Below, in pieces: positions 62,160 to 64,000 of a stretch of 64,000 nucleotides of DNA. The notes under the pieces were generated by a model that saw only the letters and a list, made by a program, of their open reading frames with translations, made no database searches and was not told where the DNA came from. Where the stretch lies: assembly GCF_019925205.1 (NCBI RefSeq), contig NC_083562.1, positions 28,768,001 to 28,832,000 on the forward strand, in the 5' to 3' direction. Each line of letters starts with the position of its first letter. The first letter of the stretch is position 1. Source of the DNA: Metopolophium dirhodum (taxonomy: Eukaryota; Arthropoda; Insecta; Hemiptera; Aphididae). Both the position numbers and the translations under genes were made by a program.

Positions 62160-62325
62160 AATAGTCTGGTTATTCCATAGATCATATACAATACTTTTGA
62201 CGTGATCGATGCACGCAAAGGTGTGACAAAAAAATAGTATGTGTGGCTCGTGCGGAAAGGCAATTTCAATGTTGGGCGACTGAAATAGCTCACTTCTCGC
62301 CCTTGTCACACAAAAACTATGAAAG
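62160..62325. repeat. Inverted-repeat cluster, copy 2
   Basis: A diverged direct copy of 61.63-61.80 kb. Shared landmarks in order are TTATTSCATAGATC, GTGATCGATGMACG, GTGACAAAAAAATAGTATGT, GGCTCGTGCGGAAAG, TTGGGCGA and CTGAAATAGCTCAC. The spacing between copies is about 540 bp. This copy lacks the segment between GGGCGA and ACTGAAATAG present in copy 1. Confidence 0.62.
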
Positions 62326-63245
62326 TGTCAACAATATTATGACTATTTCCTTTTTCCTCTTCAATTTTCCGAGATGTTTGGTCAGAACGTCATCACATAT
62401 ACTTGTAACTCAGAACAAAACAATGTAAATAAAAATTGAAATAACTGTGGAAAGTAAAGTCTGAGTATTATAATAACATTATGTTTTCTGAGGATGGAAA
62501 TCTTTGGAATTGTATTGACTACAAATTACAATTTTGTTCAAGTTTCATCAGAATAATCGACCTCTAGCTTTGTTCTAACGTTTCCACACGTGTTCACACT
62601 AATATTTTCACCATCGTCATTACATTATTACATTAATTTCAAAGACGAACAAAATACCGATCCGTATCAAATATTTCAATATGAATTCGATGTTTTGATG
62701 AATAAAAATAAAAATAATAATAATAGAGCGTGTAGACATGAAAATAGATGCTGTATGGTTTGGCAACGACACGTTTTTACAACGCTTTTGAAACGGATTT
62801 CCGGACGTCCCTTCAATCGCAGCAATCTCTGTACACACACAAACATCTACATTTTACATTTGTTATAATAAATAATATGTGAAGACGCGTATAGCATGTG
62901 TGTAAAATGTGTCCGTCTCGCTCCGTCTGCCGTCTCTCGCGGAAAGACCGAATCGTGTACATATATATATAATATGCGATAATTCGAGCCGTGGTATATG
63001 CGTACACGACTCGCAGCCCATCGCCCATTGACAAAGGATCGTCGGTTCATGGATTTATATATAGAAGCGTGTCTGGAGTGGCCCTTTGGCAAAGCGCCTC
63101 GCCATTGATCCGTTGCAGACTAGGGTTTTATTATTTATCATTCATATTTTTATATACACACATGCGAGTGCGCGTGCGTGAGTGCGTTATATTTCTCTTC
63201 AGTGAGTATATAAATCGTTTTATAAATAAAGTTCCCCTTTTGCAG

Positions 63246-63410
63246 ACGGAATGGCGTTCAAACGGAAACCTTCTTCCAGGAAAGTCAACTCGAACCACAG
63301 GAAATCCGGAGCGTTCTTAGACGTGCCGCCGGGCGAAAACAAAAAGCTCACGGAACCCGAAGATCCCGAAAACTCGTACAGGCTTAGGTCGTTTAGTTTT
63401 ACGTCAAAAG
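63246..63410 (+). CDS. Second coding exon of the plus-strand gene (possible RGK-type GTPase N-terminus)
   Basis: A CCCCTTTTGCAG acceptor and an AAAAG|GTGAGT donor bound a 165-nt exon that enters and leaves in phase 1. The G left by exon 1 completes GAC, giving DGMAFKRKPSSRK in frame. It continues through NHRKSGAFLDVPPGEN and EDPENSYRLRSFSFTSKG to the donor. RLRSFS fits basophilic kinase and 14-3-3 consensus sites (RxRxxS), and RKPSS is another. The ENSYRLRSFSFTSKG motif reminds me of the conserved stretch upstream of the G-domain in insect RGK (Rad/Gem/Kir-like) calcium-channel regulators. That is recall, not a search, and the GTPase domain would lie beyond the window. The internal ATG at 63251 (GGAATGG) could serve as the start of a shorter isoform. 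Coding status is secure; the name is not. Confidence 0.85.
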
Positions 63411-64000
63411 GTGAGTTGAACACACCACGCAGTATATGAAAAAGTGTACTGCACTGTTTACATATTAACAAGAAAACTATATGGGAAATTATTATAGTGT
63501 TAATGAACCAATTGTGGCTAAAAGAAAAACTGTATCGAATTAATTTTTTTTTAAGATACCATGTAATATCCCGTAGTTGGTATATCTAAAATTAAGTCAG
63601 TTATATAAAAATGAAAGTAAAAGTTTCTAAAACAAAAACTATTAGTAAAAAATTATTCATATTTTTATTATTAGTGGGTGGTTTAAATGAGTATTTTAAA
63701 AGAATTTTTAAGAAAAATCGAAATAAATTTTTAAAACTTATTTTGCTTTATATTATGAATTTAAAAAAATAAATCAAGATCCGATTACAGTTTTACCCAC
63801 AACCCATAAGGGTGGAACAAATAATAAGGACAAAAGTTTAAAAGAAAATGTATTGAAATTGCATAAAATGTTCGTAAATTAAAATGTTGTATATAATAAA
63901 CATACGTTTTGAAACAAACAACAATTCTCAAACGTTAAAATGCACTGTTTTATGTTAAGGCAACATGCCTGTATTTTTTTTATGTAAATACAAATATTTT
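63411..64000 (+). other. Start of the next intron of the plus-strand gene
   Basis: AT-rich sequence after the GTGAGT donor, with no further exon recognised before the window ends. Confidence 0.6.

Larger units (their letters stand above)
55898..63245 (+). other. Intron between the two exons of the plus-strand gene
   Basis: A 7,348-bp intron with a GTAATG donor and a TTCCCCTTTTGCAG acceptor. It contains two hAT-type elements, the inverted/direct repeat cluster at 61.6-62.3 kb and a minisatellite. The last 500 bp before the acceptor is GC-richer than the rest and could contain an alternative promoter. Confidence 0.72.

Noticed and set aside
1..64000. Bacterial or phage system, endosymbiont gene or viral insertion
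   Set aside because: No operon-like gene packing, ribosome-binding sites or long intact frames. Introns, SINE, LINE, LTR and MITE content are those of insect nuclear DNA.

Overview
The window looks like nuclear DNA of an insect, most probably an aphid (Hemiptera). It is very AT-rich and full of ATAATATTAT- and TAGGTACCTA-type words, has GU-AG introns of many kilobases, small GC-richer exons, and dense short transposon remnants. The species cannot be named from the sequence alone. No bacterial operon, CRISPR array, phage or viral genome was seen.

Two genes are supported by exon structure. (1) On the minus strand, 17.1 kb to beyond position 1, lies the 5' end of Rdl, the GABA-gated chloride channel subunit. 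A signal-peptide exon (15492-15353) is spliced across a 10.6-kb intron to a short exon (4770-4682) that carries the start of the ligand-binding domain. The remaining exons lie off the left edge. A GC-rich upstream region with repeats and a TATA-like box (about 15.5-17.1 kb) is its likely 5' UTR and promoter. (2) On the plus strand, 55.5 kb to beyond the right edge, are the first two coding exons (55537-55897 and 63246-63410) of a basic, serine-rich protein. They join in frame across a 7.3-kb intron. It may be an insect RGK-type small GTPase N-terminus, but that name is tentative. The two genes point away from each other, about 38-40 kb apart.

The rest is intronic or intergenic DNA with identifiable mobile elements. 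These are: a Tc1/mariner-type MITE (5.25 kb); three copies of a TA-flanked family sharing the terminal CGTTAAATGAATCACCCGG-like repeat (18.8, 21.7 and 24.2 kb), the second split by a degenerate jockey-like LINE; a MITE with CACGGAAAAAA ends (27.6 kb); Helitron-like pieces (10.3, 25.8, 30.0, 54.0 and 54.8 kb); a solo LTR with an exact 5-bp target duplication (30.37-31.12 kb); a MITE with 13-bp perfect ends around a G22 tract (47.2 kb); a tRNA-derived SINE (48.7 kb); and two hAT-type elements (58.3 and 59.6 kb), the latter with a perfect 8-bp target duplication. Microsatellites, a 19-bp tandem repeat in the plus-strand gene's leader, diverged local duplications (45.1/45.4 kb and 61.7/62.2 kb) and a 31-bp minisatellite complete the picture.

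No previously undescribed system is demonstrated. The observations most worth following up are the NAGNAG acceptor and His-rich open leader of Rdl, the repeat-built uORF leader of the plus-strand gene, the nested LINE-in-MITE insertion, and a few orphan coding-like stretches (28.3, 37.7, 38.6 and 51.9 kb).
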